64,000 nucleotides of DNA from Paracidovorax wautersii (GCF_031453675.1 NZ_JAVIZX010000001.1:1488001-1552000); one strand, 5' to 3'; positions 1 through 9,707 are shown, counted from the first letter of the stretch. Numbers and translations are program-made. Notes: generated by a model not told the origin, from the letters alone.

Positions 1-414
1 CAGGGCCGCAATCACCTCGACCAGCTTGGCCGGGTCCTTCTCGTTGATCTCGATGTCGAACACGTCCACGCCGGCGAACTTCTTGAACAGGACGCCCTTG
101 CCCTCCATCACGGGCTTGGAGGCCAGCGCGCCAATGTCGCCCAGGCCCAGCACCGCCGTGCCGTTGGAGATCACGCCCACCAGGTTGCCGCGGGCCGTGT
201 AGCGGAACGCCGCCGCAGGATCCTTCACGATCTCTTCGCAGGGGGCGGCTACGCCGGGCGAGTAGGCCAGGGCCAGGTCGTGCTGGTTGACCATCTGCTT
301 GGTGGCGGCGATGGCGATCTTCCCCGGCTTGGGAAACTCGTGGTACTCCAGGGCCGCGCGGCGCAGCAGGGCTTTCTTGTCGGGCGTGGCGTTCACCGGG
401 GTGGTCTCGGACAT
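1..414 (-). CDS. maeB: NADP-dependent malic enzyme, N-terminal part (cut by window edge)
   Basis: Oxidative decarboxylation of malate to pyruvate with NADP, feeding gluconeogenesis and NADPH supply in the cytoplasm. The 138 visible codons read from an ATG at 414 and stay open to base 1. They include the malic-domain sequence [20 protein letters not shown] and, further on, [19 protein letters not shown] and the [19 protein letters not shown] region, all characteristic of the MaeB malic-enzyme family. The C-terminal NAD-binding domain, and the phosphotransacetylase-like domain of long MaeB forms, would lie outside the window, so single- versus multi-domain type cannot be decided. Family assignment is firm. 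Confidence 0.93.
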   Translation of the reverse strand, partial: MSETTPVNATPDKKALLRRAALEYHEFPKPGKIAIAATKQMVNQHDLALAYSPGVAAPCEEIVKDPAAAFRYTARGNLVGVISNGTAVLGLGDIGALASKPVMEGKGVLFKKFAGVDVFDIEINEKDPAKLVEVIAAL

Positions 415-676
415 CAAGCGTCTCCAGCTCAGGGTTGGTGCAGTACCCGCATTCGGACCGGCTCAGGCGGGCTGCCTGCTATAGGGGAGTGCGATTGTAG
501 TCAGCGTTGTGCAAGAAGCCGACTAAGCAAATCCGGCTAGAAGGGGCGAAACAGCTTTGCCTTGCGCGGTGGTTCGGTAGCCTGCACGGGTGCCGCTTCC
601 GAAGGGGCGTCCTGGCTGGTAAGCGGGGCCGCACAGGCCGAGGCCCTCGGGCTTGGTTCTTGCTGGCTGACCGGGG

Positions 677-1204
677 ATGCACGCCGATCCTGTTCCTCCC
701 ACCCCGTCCCTGCTGGTGCCCCAGCCTCTCACCACTGCAGCGTTTGCGCCGTACGGCACCGTGCTGGAAGCGCCTGAGACACCGGGCCAATCCATCAACG
801 CAGGCAATGCCCGGCGATTCGATCTGGTGGATGACCTGCAGCTGAATGCAGCCGGCGGCCATGCGCTGCTGGCCCTTTTTCGCGCACTGCCGAGGAGTTT
901 CCCCGTTCCGGTCCGGGAACTGGAACGCCATGTGCTGGGCAGCCAGAGCTTCGTGCCACTGGGCGAACGCCGCTTCGTCATCGTCGTGGCACCCGCAGGC
1001 CCGGCGCCGGCGGCCACCGCGCTGCGCGCCTTCATCACCAACGGACAGCAAGGCGTCACGCTGCACCCTGGCACTTGGCACCACGCGCTGCTGGCGGTGG
1101 ACGGCGGCGACTTCATCGTGCTCGAGCGGGCCGCCGAGGCGGTGGACTGCGATCTGGCCACGCTGGAGCGCGCGTTGTCGCTCATACTGCACCCACAGGC
1201 TTGA
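677..1204 (+). CDS. allA: Ureidoglycolate lyase family protein
   Basis: Predicted cytoplasmic cupin-fold enzyme that splits ureidoglycolate into glyoxylate and urea, the last ureide step of allantoin degradation. The 175 residues match the usual size of the family. Recognisable family segments are GQSINAGNARRF (37-48), ERHVLGSQSFVPL (83-95) and HPGTWHHALL (130-139), the last holding the histidines expected in the active pocket. It converges with the amidase gene on the other strand, leaving a 23-bp gap. No allantoinase or urease gene is in the window. The link to ureide breakdown therefore rests on the family and on the nearby M20 hydrolase, amidase and transporter. Confidence 0.85.
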   Translation: MHADPVPPTPSLLVPQPLTTAAFAPYGTVLEAPETPGQSINAGNARRFDLVDDLQLNAAGGHALLALFRALPRSFPVPVRELERHVLGSQSFVPLGERRFVIVVAPAGPAPAATALRAFITNGQQGVTLHPGTWHHALLAVDGGDFIVLERAAEAVDCDLATLERALSLILHPQA

Positions 1205-1227
1205 CCCGCCCCGCGGCCTGCACTGTC

Positions 1228-2418
1228 TCAGGACCAAGGCGCGGCGACGCGCTCTGCCAGGGCGATCAGCGACCGGTCGCTGCCCGCCGGCCCCAGCAGA
1301 GAAAGGCCCAGCGGCGCGCCATCACGGCTCGCCAGCGGCATCGACAGCTGCGGGAACCCCGACAACCCGGCGATGCAGAGCATCTGGATGGCCCGGTTGC
1401 GGTAATCCTCCAGGCTGGCCTCCGCGGCCGAGCGCAGCGGTGCGATGTCGGGCATGGTGGGCATGAGCAGCACGCCGTCGCTGCCGAGCAGCGCCGCCAG
1501 ATGCGTGCGGAAGGTTGTCCGGAACGCCTGCGCCTGCGCCACCTGCGCATCGGTCACCGTGCTCGACCAAGCGAAGCGCTCCGCCACGCCTGGGCCGAGG
1601 GGCGGGGCGAATCGTTCGATGAAGGGCCCGTCGGTGGTCCAGGCCTCGCGGCCCTGGAGGTATCGAAAGCTCCAGTACATCGCGTCGAACGACTCCAGCG
1701 CCACCACGGTGTCTGCGGTCGCACCCAGCGCGGCTTCCACTTGCACGCAGGCTTTGGCCAGTGCACCGCTCACATTGCCATCCAGCAGGCCCCACACATC
1801 GCGCGGGCGCAGCAGCCGCACGGCCGCGGCGGGCAGTGGCGCCGCATCCGGCTCCAGCAGCACGTCGGCCACCTGCGCGAAGGTAGTGACTTCGCGGGCG
1901 AACCAGCCGCAGGTGTCCTGGCTGGGTGCCAGGTCCAGCGCGCCCGCCAGGCTGATGCGGCCGTGGGTCGGGCGCAGCCCGTACAGCCCGCAGTGGTTGG
2001 CCGGTGCGCGCACCGAGCCGCCCGTGTCGGTGCCCAGCGCGAAGTCGCACAGCCGGGACGACACTGCAGAGGCCGAGCCCGAGGACGAACCGCCGGTGAT
2101 GCGGTCGGGCGCCGCGCCGTTGAGGGGCGCGCCGAAGTGCGCGTTGTTCCCGTTCATCGAAAACGCGAACTCGTCGGTCACCGTCTTGCCGACGAAGCGC
2201 GCGCCCGCGTCCAGCAGCCGCTGCACCGTCGGCGCGTTGCCTGACTTGATCCCCGACTGTGCCAGCACCAGCGGGTTGCCGCCGCCAGTCGGGTAGCCCT
2301 CCACATCGAACAGGTCCTTCACGCCGAAGCACAGGCCGGCCAGCGGACCGGTGGCGGCGTGGGCTACGGGAACGTCGGGGTAGGGGACGAAGGCGTGGGC
2401 GGGGTCGTGCAGCGGCAT
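1228..2418 (-). CDS. Amidase signature-family hydrolase (AMI1/GatA-like)
   Basis: Ser-cisSer-Lys amidase that hydrolyses a small carboxamide to acid and ammonia. Of 396 residues, the catalytic Lys is K34 in GVKDLFDVEG, the cis-Ser loop is GGSSSGS (109-115) and the nucleophile is S135 in GTDTGGSVRAPA. The pattern around the Lys and the SINGEN-like region (here FSMNGNN) resembles plant AMI1-type indole-acetamide hydrolases more than GatA. The substrate is not determined by that. The start at 2418 (MPLHDPAH) is chosen because upstream in-frame residues are Arg-rich and do not resemble the family. It is the last gene of the ABC transporter operon, 43 bp after the second ATPase, so its substrate is probably imported by that transporter. 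Confidence 0.85.
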   Translation of the reverse strand: MPLHDPAHAFVPYPDVPVAHAATGPLAGLCFGVKDLFDVEGYPTGGGNPLVLAQSGIKSGNAPTVQRLLDAGARFVGKTVTDEFAFSMNGNNAHFGAPLNGAAPDRITGGSSSGSASAVSSRLCDFALGTDTGGSVRAPANHCGLYGLRPTHGRISLAGALDLAPSQDTCGWFAREVTTFAQVADVLLEPDAAPLPAAAVRLLRPRDVWGLLDGNVSGALAKACVQVEAALGATADTVVALESFDAMYWSFRYLQGREAWTTDGPFIERFAPPLGPGVAERFAWSSTVTDAQVAQAQAFRTTFRTHLAALLGSDGVLLMPTMPDIAPLRSAAEASLEDYRNRAIQMLCIAGLSGFPQLSMPLASRDGAPLGLSLLGPAGSDRSLIALAERVAAPWS

Positions 2419-2461
2419 GGTGGTGAATGCGGTGTTGAATCGGCAAGAACGTGGCGGCAGG

Positions 2462-3529
2462 TCAAACCGGCACGGCAACAGGCGCCAGCACCGGCGCCAG
2501 GGCCGCTGCGTCTTCCGTGCGGAAACACCGCGCCTGGTGGCCCGGGGCGAGGACGACCGGAGGCGGTACGGCGCTGCGGCAGGCATCCACGGCCAGCACG
2601 CACCGCGCGGCGAAGGCGCAGCCTGGGGGCGGCGCCGTCAGGTCGGGCGGCGCGCCGGGAATGGTCTCCAGCGCCGCCCCCCGCGCCATGGCGCCGTGCG
2701 CGCGGCTCTTCAACAGGGCGATGGTGTAGGGGTGCCGGGGCGAACGGATCAGCTGGCGCGCCGTGCCTTCCTCGACGATGCGGCCGGCGTACATCACGGC
2801 GATGCGGTCGGCCACTTCGACGGCGGCGCCGATGTCGTGCGTGACGAACACGATGGACAGGCCCAGGTCGCGCTGGAGCTCGCGCAGCAGCAGCAGGATC
2901 TGGATCTGCACCGTGGCGTCCAGCGCGGTGGTGGGCTCGTCGGCCAGCAGCACTTGCGGGTTGCAAGCCAGGGCCAGCGCGATCATGGCGCGCTGGCGCA
3001 TGCCGCCCGACATCTCGTGCGGATAGGCCTTCAGGCGTTGTTCGGGGCTGGGAATGCGCACGCGCTCGAACAGCGCCAGGGCGCGTTGCTGCGCCTGGGC
3101 GGCGGTCACCGCCTCATGCCGGCGGATCGACTCGACGATCTGCGCGCCCACGGTATAGACCGGGTCCAGCGCCAGCAGCGGCTCCTGGAAGATCATCGAC
3201 GTGGTCTTGCCGCGGTAGGCGCTCAGCGCGCCTTCCTTCATGGCCAGCAGATCGTGGCCTGCCACGCGCACCGTGCCGGCCATGCGCGTGCGGCGCTCAG
3301 GGTGCAGGCGCAGCAGCGTTCGCAGCGTCACGCTCTTGCCCGAGCCCGATTCGCCGATCAGCGCCACGGTCTCGCCGCGCCGCACGTCCACGCTGACGCC
3401 GCTGACGGCCTGCACGGGCTTGCGCCCGCCGGTGAACGTCACGCTGAGGTCGCGCACATGCACCACGGGCTCGCCAGCGGGATCGGGCGCGGCGGCAGAA
3501 GCGGGGGAAGTGGAAACGGACAGGTTCAT
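2462..3529 (-). CDS. ABC transporter ATP-binding protein, DppD/OppD type
   Basis: One of two ATPases energising a peptide/opine/nickel-class importer at the inner membrane. The 355 residues contain Walker A GESGSGKS (59-66), Q-loop Gln115, signature MSGGMRQR (173-180) and Walker B VLLADEPT (193-200) followed by TALD. The C-terminal tail has the oligopeptide-transporter extension with [11 protein letters not shown], the Cys-containing region typical of OppD/DppD. It lies 23 bp downstream of the partner ATPase and 43 bp upstream of the amidase. The N-terminal 20 residues are Ala/Pro-rich and poorly conserved, so the exact start is less certain than the call. Confidence 0.92.
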   Translation of the reverse strand: MNLSVSTSPASAAAPDPAGEPVVHVRDLSVTFTGGRKPVQAVSGVSVDVRRGETVALIGESGSGKSVTLRTLLRLHPERRTRMAGTVRVAGHDLLAMKEGALSAYRGKTTSMIFQEPLLALDPVYTVGAQIVESIRRHEAVTAAQAQQRALALFERVRIPSPEQRLKAYPHEMSGGMRQRAMIALALACNPQVLLADEPTTALDATVQIQILLLLRELQRDLGLSIVFVTHDIGAAVEVADRIAVMYAGRIVEEGTARQLIRSPRHPYTIALLKSRAHGAMARGAALETIPGAPPDLTAPPPGCAFAARCVLAVDACRSAVPPPVVLAPGHQARCFRTEDAAALAPVLAPVAVPV

Positions 3530-3552
3530 GGAAGCCTCGGTGCGTTGCGTCT

Positions 3553-4608
3553 TCAGGCGGCCTGCGCCAGGGGCGCGGCCAGCGGGTGGCCGCTGCCGGG
3601 CTCATGCACCAGACAGGCCGCCACATGCAGCGCTCCGGCCGATGACAGGCGGGGCAGCCGCTGGGCACACACCGGCGCAGCCAGCGGGCAGCGCGGGTGA
3701 AAGCGGCAGCCCGGCGGCGGATTGATCGGATTGGGCGGGTCGCCGGCCAGCGGGGGCTGCTCGGTGCGGCGGTCCGGGTCCATCGACGGCATGGAGGACA
3801 GCAGCGCGCGGGTGTAGGGGTGCGCCGGGGCCTGGAACAGTGCGTCGGACGAGCCCACCTCGGCCACCTGGCCCAGGTACATCACCATCACCCGGTCGCT
3901 CATGTAGCGCACCACGCCCAGGTCGTGGCTGATGAACACGTAGGTCAGACCGAACTCGGTCTTCAGGTCGGACAGCAGGTTCAGCACCTGCGCCTCGACT
4001 GATTTATCGAGCGCCGACACCGCTTCGTCCAGGATCACCATGCGCGGGCGCAGTGCCAGCGCCCGGGCGATGTTCACGCGCTGGCGCTGGCCGCCCGACA
4101 GCTCGTGCGGGTAGCGCTCGGCAAAGCGCGCGGGCGCCAGGCCCACGCGGTCGAGCAGGTCGCGGGCGCGGGCCACCGCGTCGCGGCGCGTCACGCCGTG
4201 CACCTGCGGGCCGAAGGCGATCGAGTCTTCGATGGTCAGGCGCGGGTTCAGCGAGGCGTAGCTGTCCTGGAACACCATCTGCACCTGCCGGCGGAACTCC
4301 TTCAAGGGCAGGTCGGGCGTGCCCACCGTACGGCCGTCGAAGACGATCTCGCCCGCCGTCGGCGCGATCAGCTGCATCAGCAGCCGCGCGGTAGTCGACT
4401 TGCCGCAGCCCGATTCGCCCACCACGCCCAGGGTCTCGCCCTTGAGCACTTCGAAGTCCACCCCGTCCACCGCCCGTACCAGGCCGCCACCCCGGCCCAG
4501 CGGGTCCTTCTTGAGCGGAAAGTGCTTGGTCAGGCCGCGAATGCGCAGCAGCGGCTGCGCCGGGCCGCCCACGTCTTTGGCCAAAGGAAGTACGGACGAA
4601 TTCGGCAT
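3553..4608 (-). CDS. ABC transporter ATP-binding protein, DppF/OppF type
   Basis: Second ATPase of the importer. In 351 residues: the DppF-like opening [10 protein letters not shown] (26-35), Walker A GESGCGKS (64-71), signature LSGGQRQR (170-177), and Walker [11 protein letters not shown] (192-201), where Ala replaces the commoner Pro, as is usual in this subfamily. The C-terminal [16 protein letters not shown] segment is the conserved oligopeptide-transporter tail. The stop is 3 bp from the start of the upstream permease gene, indicating tight translational linkage. Substrate specificity is set by the binding protein, not by this subunit. Confidence 0.93.
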   Translation of the reverse strand: MPNSSVLPLAKDVGGPAQPLLRIRGLTKHFPLKKDPLGRGGGLVRAVDGVDFEVLKGETLGVVGESGCGKSTTARLLMQLIAPTAGEIVFDGRTVGTPDLPLKEFRRQVQMVFQDSYASLNPRLTIEDSIAFGPQVHGVTRRDAVARARDLLDRVGLAPARFAERYPHELSGGQRQRVNIARALALRPRMVILDEAVSALDKSVEAQVLNLLSDLKTEFGLTYVFISHDLGVVRYMSDRVMVMYLGQVAEVGSSDALFQAPAHPYTRALLSSMPSMDPDRRTEQPPLAGDPPNPINPPPGCRFHPRCPLAAPVCAQRLPRLSSAGALHVAACLVHEPGSGHPLAAPLAQAA

Positions 4609-4611
4609 GGC

Positions 4612-5508
4612 TCAGCCCTTGTTGTCCATGGCGGCGCGCAGGCCGTCGGAGAGGAGGTTGAACGAGATGGAGGTGATGAAGATCATCACGCCGGGCAGTG
4701 CCGCGATCAGCGGCTGGGTGTAGATGGCCGTGCGCAGCGTGTTCAGCATCAGGCCCCATTCGGGCTCGGGCGGCTTCACGCCCAGGCCCAGGAACGACAG
4801 GCCCGAGGCCAGGATCATCGACACCGCGATCAGGCTGGTGGCGTAGACGAAAATGGGCCCCAGCACGTTGCCCAGCACATGCACCCGCACGATGGTGAAG
4901 GGCCCGGCGCCGGTGGCGCGCGCGGCTTCCACGTAGTCGCGGTTGCGGGCCTGGGCCGTCACCGACTCGGCCACCCGCGCGATCTGCGGAATGAACACGA
5001 TGGTCAGCGACACCAGCGAATTGAAGACGCCCGCGCCCAGCGCGCCCGACAGCGCAATGGCCAGCAGCACCGACGGGAAGGCGTAGAACACGTCGATGGT
5101 GCGCATGATCACGGTGTTGGTGCGGCCACCGGCGTAGCCCGCCAGGATGCCGATGCCCGCGCCCATCACGAAGGCCAGCAGCACCGGCGTGATGCCCATG
5201 AACAGCGACAGCCGCGCGCCCACGATCAGGCGCGAGAGCAGATCGCGCCCCAGTTCGTCGGTGCCCAGCAGAAAGCCCGGCGTGCCGACGGGCCGCAGCC
5301 GTTTGAACATCGATGCGGCGTACGGGTCGGCCGGCACGATCCACGGGCCGATGGCGGCCATCAGCAGCAGCAACAGCACGACGATGCCGGCGCCGACCGC
5401 GACCGGGTTGCGCACGAAGCGCGCGCCGACGGAGGCCCAGTAGCCGCGTGAACGGGCGGCCGGCAGCGCGGCGACCGTGGCGGGCGATGGAGAGAGGATG
5501 GCGTTCAT
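4612..5508 (-). CDS. ABC transporter permease, DppC type
   Basis: Inner-membrane permease subunit. The 298 residues start with MNAILSPSP at 5508. A cytoplasmic N-terminus is followed by a first membrane span (about 36-54, [20 protein letters not shown]). The [15 protein letters not shown] segment typical of DppC follows, then five more hydrophobic spans, with the ATPase-contact (EAA) loop seen as [19 protein letters not shown]. The [17 protein letters not shown] segment before the last spans is a strong DppC signature. It sits 23 bp after the DppB-type gene and 3 bp before the first ATPase. Confidence 0.93.
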   Translation of the reverse strand: MNAILSPSPATVAALPAARSRGYWASVGARFVRNPVAVGAGIVVLLLLLMAAIGPWIVPADPYAASMFKRLRPVGTPGFLLGTDELGRDLLSRLIVGARLSLFMGITPVLLAFVMGAGIGILAGYAGGRTNTVIMRTIDVFYAFPSVLLAIALSGALGAGVFNSLVSLTIVFIPQIARVAESVTAQARNRDYVEAARATGAGPFTIVRVHVLGNVLGPIFVYATSLIAVSMILASGLSFLGLGVKPPEPEWGLMLNTLRTAIYTQPLIAALPGVMIFITSISFNLLSDGLRAAMDNKG

Positions 5509-5531
5509 GGCGAAGGTCTCCCGGTCCAGTC

Positions 5532-6485
5532 TCAGGCGCGGGCGATGCGCGGGTCGAGCAGGGTCTGCACCACGTCCACCAGCAGGTTCAGCAGCACGAA
5601 GAACAGCGCCAGCACCAGGATGCTGCCCTGAAGCAGCGGCAGGTCGCGCTGGAAGATCGCCTGGTTCAGCAGAAAGCCCGTGCCGGGCCAGGAAAACACC
5701 GTTTCGATGAGGATCGAGCCGCCCAGCAGGTAGCCCAGCTGCAGCCCCATCACGGCCAGCGCCGTCGGTGCCACGTTCTTCACCACGTGGGCGAAGATGC
5801 CCCGGTGCGTCAGGCCCTTCGCGCGCAGGCCGACGATGAATTCCTGGTCGAGAATCTCGGACACCAGCGCCCGCACGGTCCGCGCGATGATGCCCATCGG
5901 AATCACCGACATGGTGATGGCCGGCAGGATCATGAACTGCACGTGCGCCCAGTCCCAGGCCCAGTCGCCCGAGCCTCCAGGGCCGGCGCCCGTGGCCGGC
6001 AGCCACATCAGCAGCGACGAGAACACGATCACCATCACCATGCCCAGCCAGTAGTGCGGCACGCTCACGCCCAGCACCGATAGCAGGGACGCCACGCGGT
6101 CCAGCCACGAGTTGCGGAAGTACCCGGCCACGAAGCCGAACAGGCTGCCCAGCACGAAGCCGATCAGGGTGGCGACCAGCGCCAGGCGCAGCGTGTTGAC
6201 CACGGCGCGAAGCACCTCGCCCGTCACCGGGCGGCTGGTGGCGATGGACATGCCCAGATCGCCCTGCACCGCGCGCCAGATCCAGCGGCCGAACTGCTCG
6301 GGCAGCGGCCGGTTGAAACCGTACAGCTCGCGCAGCTGGGCCTGCAGCTCGGCCGATGCGTCGGCCGGCAGTACCGACACCAGAGGGTCGCCGGGCGACA
6401 GATGCACCAGCGCAAAGCAGACCAGGGCCACGCCCAGCATGATGGGGAGCGTGTAGAACACGCGGCGTATCAGGTAGGCGAACAT
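5532..6485 (-). CDS. ABC transporter permease, DppB type
   Basis: Inner-membrane permease partner of the DppC-type gene. The 317 residues begin MFAYLIRRVFYTLPIMLGVA, the standard DppB N-terminal span. The HLSPGDPL segment, LRELYGFNRPLPEQFGRW and the EAA-like loop RAKGLTHRGIFAHVVKN are all in family order, and the end LLNLLVDVVQTLLDPRI is diagnostic. About six spans are visible. A 124-bp gap separates it from the upstream binding-protein gene, the widest in the operon, which may hold a stem-loop that keeps binding protein in excess. I did not identify a clear hairpin there. Confidence 0.93.
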   Translation of the reverse strand: MFAYLIRRVFYTLPIMLGVALVCFALVHLSPGDPLVSVLPADASAELQAQLRELYGFNRPLPEQFGRWIWRAVQGDLGMSIATSRPVTGEVLRAVVNTLRLALVATLIGFVLGSLFGFVAGYFRNSWLDRVASLLSVLGVSVPHYWLGMVMVIVFSSLLMWLPATGAGPGGSGDWAWDWAHVQFMILPAITMSVIPMGIIARTVRALVSEILDQEFIVGLRAKGLTHRGIFAHVVKNVAPTALAVMGLQLGYLLGGSILIETVFSWPGTGFLLNQAIFQRDLPLLQGSILVLALFFVLLNLLVDVVQTLLDPRIARA

Positions 6486-6609
6486 GGTGGCTGGCTCGGT
6501 GGGCTGGCGGGGCGTCAGGCGCTGTGGCGGCGACTGCGGGCAGGAGGGCGAACGCGCGCGGAGACGGCGGGCGCGGCGGTGCAGCCGCCGCTTCCACCGG
6601 CCTGCGGCC

Positions 6610-8286
6610 TCAGTTCATCGTCATCGTGGCGATGTCAATGAACCAGCTCTGCGGCTGCACCACGTTGCCCACCTTGGCCGACATGGCGCGCGGGCCCACG
6701 TCGTGCGCCACGAAGAGGAAGGGCGCTTCGTCCACCACCTTGGTGTGCAGCTGGGCCAGTGCAGCGTCGCGGGACTTCTCGTCGAAGGTGGTGCGGGCCT
6801 TCTCGATGATGGCGTCCACTTCCTTGTTGCTGTAGTAGCCCCAGTTGTTGGACAGCGGCGGGAAGGCCTTGGTGCTGACGAAGCGCACCATCGCGAAGAA
6901 CGGGTCCATGGTGGCGGCCGTCACGTTGGTGGCGTGGGCGCCATGCGCGCTCGGGTCTTTCGCGCCCAGGCGCCAGCCGGAAAACAGCGTGTTCCATTCG
7001 ACCACGTCGAATTCCACGTCGAAGAAGCAGTCCTTCAGGTTCTGCTGGATGAACTCGTTCATGGGCAACGGCTGCATCTGGCCCGAGCCCGATGCCGAGG
7101 TCTGCACCTTCACCTTGATCGGCTTGGCGGCGCTGTAGCCGGCCTGCGTCATCAGCGCCTGGGCGGCCTTCACGTCGTACTTGATCTGGAACGTGGGGTT
7201 GCCGCGCCAGGGGTGGCCGGGCTCGACGATGCCGGTAGCCTCTTCCATCAGCCCGCCCAGCAGCTCCTTCATGGCCGTGCGGTTCACGCACAGGTTGGCG
7301 GCCTGGCGCACGCGTTTGTCGGTCCAGGGCGAGCCTTCGACGAACGAGAATTGCCAGGGCCAGATGTGCGGCTGCAGCGTGGCGTACATCTTGAAGCCGC
7401 GTTGCTTGATGGTGGCCACGGCGTCGGGCGCGGGCGCTTCGATCCAGTCCACCTGGCCGGACAGCAGGGCGGCGGTGCGCGAATTGGCCTCGGGCAGTGG
7501 CAGCAGCACCACGCGATCGATCTTGGGACGGCGCTTGGGGTCCCAGTACTCCGTGTTCTTGACCATCTCCAGGCGCTCGCGCGGCACGAACCGCGTGGCC
7601 TTGAAGGGGCCCGAGCCCGACGGATCGGCGGCGAAGGCCGTCCAGGCCTGCTTGCTGCGCTCGGCAGCGTCGGTGACCGAGGCCGGCACAGCGGCGAGCT
7701 TCTTGTCCCAGTGCGAGGGCGACGCCATGAACAGGTTTGACAGGTTGATGGGCAGGAAGGAATCGGGCTCGGACGTGGTCAGCTCCACCGTCAGGTCGTC
7801 GATCTTGCGGGCCGAGCGCAGCGTGGGCATGCGCGAGGCCGTCACGCCCACCTGGGCTGCATCGAAATGGGGCGCGGTCTTGTCCAGCACCTTGCGCACG
7901 TTCCACACCACGGCGTCGGCGTTGACGGGCGAGCCGTCGTGGAACTTGACGCCGGGGCGCAGCTTGAAGACCCACTTGGTGGTGTCCTTGGCGTCCACCG
8001 CCCACGACAGCGCCAGGCCGGGGATGAGCACGCTGGGCTTGGTGCTGGAGCTCAGATCCCACTGCGTGAGCGCGTCGTACATCGGGATGCCGGTGAAGCG
8101 GTTGCCCTCGAACCCCTGGTCTGGCTGGCCCGATGTGCGCGGAATGTCACCGGCCGTCATCGCGATGCGCAGCACCTTCTCTTGCGCCAGTGCGGCGCCG
8201 CCCACCAGGGACAGGCCCAGCAGAACGGCCAGGGCTCCGGCGCTGCGGCGCGGAGAGAGAGACGGGGTCGGAAGCGCTGCATGCAT
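6610..8286 (-). CDS. ABC transporter substrate-binding protein, SBP_bac_5 (DppA-like)
   Basis: Periplasmic binding protein that defines the ligand of the importer. It has 558 residues, with an N-terminal signal peptide (about 1-34, hydrophobic core GALAVLLGLSLVGGAAL, cleavage near ALA-QEK). Family-5 landmarks follow: PGLALSWAVDAKDTTKWVFKL, RPGVKFHDGSPVNADAVVWN, and GSGPFKATRFVPRERLEM followed by the YWDPKRRPKIDRV region. The ATG at 8286 is preferred over a GTG at 8295 because an AAGGTGAG ribosome-binding site lies just upstream of the ATG and would overlap the GTG. It is the first gene of the operon, divergent from the M20 hydrolase gene. Adjacent enzymes suggest amide or ureido ligands rather than general dipeptides; this is inference. 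Confidence 0.9.
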   Translation of the reverse strand: MHAALPTPSLSPRRSAGALAVLLGLSLVGGAALAQEKVLRIAMTAGDIPRTSGQPDQGFEGNRFTGIPMYDALTQWDLSSSTKPSVLIPGLALSWAVDAKDTTKWVFKLRPGVKFHDGSPVNADAVVWNVRKVLDKTAPHFDAAQVGVTASRMPTLRSARKIDDLTVELTTSEPDSFLPINLSNLFMASPSHWDKKLAAVPASVTDAAERSKQAWTAFAADPSGSGPFKATRFVPRERLEMVKNTEYWDPKRRPKIDRVVLLPLPEANSRTAALLSGQVDWIEAPAPDAVATIKQRGFKMYATLQPHIWPWQFSFVEGSPWTDKRVRQAANLCVNRTAMKELLGGLMEEATGIVEPGHPWRGNPTFQIKYDVKAAQALMTQAGYSAAKPIKVKVQTSASGSGQMQPLPMNEFIQQNLKDCFFDVEFDVVEWNTLFSGWRLGAKDPSAHGAHATNVTAATMDPFFAMVRFVSTKAFPPLSNNWGYYSNKEVDAIIEKARTTFDEKSRDAALAQLHTKVVDEAPFLFVAHDVGPRAMSAKVGNVVQPQSWFIDIATMTMN

Positions 8287-8352
8287 GGGACTCACCTTCG
8301 GGTTGGTTGAGAAGACCTCCCTCTGCTTGCAAGCACCGTGCCTGCACTGAAA

Positions 8353-8367
8353 TATCGTTTAACGATA
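8353..8367. promoter_or_regulatory. Palindromic operator between binding-protein and M20 hydrolase genes
   Basis: TATCGTTTAACGATA is a perfect inverted repeat (7-bp arms, 1-bp centre) in a short AT-rich stretch between two divergent genes, 67 bp from one start and 91 bp from the other. Its core TCGTTTAACGA fits the TNGTNNNACNA pattern known for FadR-type GntR regulators. The only regulator encoded nearby is IclR-type, which also binds short palindromes. It probably controls both divergent units; the binding protein is not determined. Confidence 0.6.
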
Positions 8368-8390
8368 CTTGTGGTGTTCTTTGGAGGTAT

Positions 8391-8447
8391 ATGGCTTGCT
8401 TATTGCTGATAGACGGGCCTTCGCCGGATGCCGGCTCCCTTTTTTGA
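8391..8447 (+). CDS. Possible 18-codon leader peptide before the M20 hydrolase
   Basis: A short reading frame, MACLLLIDGPSPDAGSLF, starts at an ATG preceded at 3-nt spacing by a full GGAGG ribosome-binding site (8383-8387). It ends 10 nt before the ATG of the M20 hydrolase, which has no good site of its own. It could couple translation to the hydrolase or act as a leader. It could also be chance, since it is very short and has no known homologue that I recognise. Confidence 0.3.
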   Translation: MACLLLIDGPSPDAGSLF

Positions 8448-8457
8448 GACCCGCCCC

Positions 8458-9705
8458 ATGACCTCGCCCTCTACGCCCCGAATCGATGCCGACCGACTGT
8501 GGAAGTCGCTCATGGACCTGGCCCAGGTTGGTGCAACGCCCAAGGGCGGCGTGCGCCGTATCGCGCTGACCGATCAGGACCGCGCCGGCCGCGACTTGGT
8601 GACGCAGTGGTTTCGCGACGCCGGCTTGCAGGTGCGGGTGGACGAGGTCGGCAACGTCTTCGCCCGCCGGCCCGGCACCGACCCCGCTGCGCGCGCGGTG
8701 GCCACCGGCAGCCACATCGACACCCAGCCTTCGGGCGGCAAGTTCGACGGCAATTTCGGTGTGATGGCCGGGCTGGAAGTGATGCGCACGCTGAACGACC
8801 AGGGCATCGCCACCCGCGCCCCGCTGGAGGTCGCCTTCTGGACCAACGAAGAGGGCACGCGCTTCACGCCGGTGATGATGGGGTCGGGCGCGTTTGCCGG
8901 CGTCTTCACGGCCGAGTCGGTGCGCGCACAGAAGGACGCGGACGGCCTGACCGTGGGCGACGAACTGCAGCGCATCGGCTACCTGGGCACGCAGGCCTGC
9001 GGCGACGTGCCCGGCGGGCCGTATGCAGCGTATTTCGAATCGCACATCGAGCAAGGCCCGGTGCTGGAGGCGGCAGGCCTGCCCATCGGCGTGGTCAGGG
9101 GCGCGCTGGGCCAGCAGTGGTACGACGTGACGGTGACCGGCATGGACGCGCACGCAGGCCCCACGCCCATGGCGCTGCGCCGCGACGCGCTGCTGGCCGC
9201 GTCGCGCATGGTGGACGCCGTCAACCGCATCGCACTGGCCGAGGCGCCGCACGGCCGCGGCACCGTCGGGCATCTGCAGGTGCTGCCCAATTCGCGCAAC
9301 GTGATTCCGGGCCAGGTCACGTTCACCGTGGACTTCCGCAACCTGGCGCAGGCCGGCCTGGACCGCATGGACGCCGACATGCGCACCACCTTCGCGCAGC
9401 TGGCCGCTGCCTGCCAGTGCACGGTCGACATCACGCAGGTGGTGAAGTACGAACCGTGCCTGTTCGACGCCGATTGCGTGGCCAGCGTGCGCCGCGCGGC
9501 CGAGGCGCTCGGCTTGCCGCACATGGACGTGGTCAGCGGCGCCGGCCACGACGCCGTCTACGTGAACGGCGTGGCCCCGGCCGGCATGATCTTCGTGCCC
9601 TGCAAGGACGGCATCAGCCACAACGAGATCGAAGACGCCCAGCCCGAACACATCGCTGCCGGCGCCAACGTGCTGCTGCTGGCGATGCTGGAGCGCGCGC
9701 AGTGA
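8458..9705 (+). CDS. M20-family Zn hydrolase: N-carbamoyl-amino-acid hydrolase / allantoate amidohydrolase type
   Basis: Binuclear zinc amidohydrolase cleaving a ureido (carbamoyl) group, releasing CO2 and ammonia. The 415 residues carry GSHIDTQPSGGKFDG (84-98, metal ligands H86 and D97), NEEGTRF (130-136, metal/catalytic Glu), MDAHAGPTPM (dimerisation-domain substrate loop), SGAGHDAVYV and SHNEIEDA (C-terminal His ligand). These are features of the HyuC/AtcC/AllC group. Sequence alone does not separate N-carbamoyl-L-amino-acid hydrolase, beta-ureidopropionase and allantoate amidohydrolase. An in-frame ATG at 8428 is possible, but the family begins near RIDADRLW, favouring 8458. It is divergent from the ABC importer operon with a palindromic operator between. 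Confidence 0.87.
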   Translation: MTSPSTPRIDADRLWKSLMDLAQVGATPKGGVRRIALTDQDRAGRDLVTQWFRDAGLQVRVDEVGNVFARRPGTDPAARAVATGSHIDTQPSGGKFDGNFGVMAGLEVMRTLNDQGIATRAPLEVAFWTNEEGTRFTPVMMGSGAFAGVFTAESVRAQKDADGLTVGDELQRIGYLGTQACGDVPGGPYAAYFESHIEQGPVLEAAGLPIGVVRGALGQQWYDVTVTGMDAHAGPTPMALRRDALLAASRMVDAVNRIALAEAPHGRGTVGHLQVLPNSRNVIPGQVTFTVDFRNLAQAGLDRMDADMRTTFAQLAAACQCTVDITQVVKYEPCLFDADCVASVRRAAEALGLPHMDVVSGAGHDAVYVNGVAPAGMIFVPCKDGISHNEIEDAQPEHIAAGANVLLLAMLERAQ

Positions 9706-9707
9706 GA

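Noticed and set aside
2417-3700. Plus-strand open frame opposite the ABC ATPase gene
   Set aside because: The minus strand has full Walker A, signature and Walker B motifs in order; the plus frame has low-complexity Arg/His/Gln content.
4612-6597. A single 661-residue permease-like frame
   Set aside because: The upstream half is the wrong frame of the DppB-type gene; the real DppC-type protein starts at 5508 and DppB reads in another frame.
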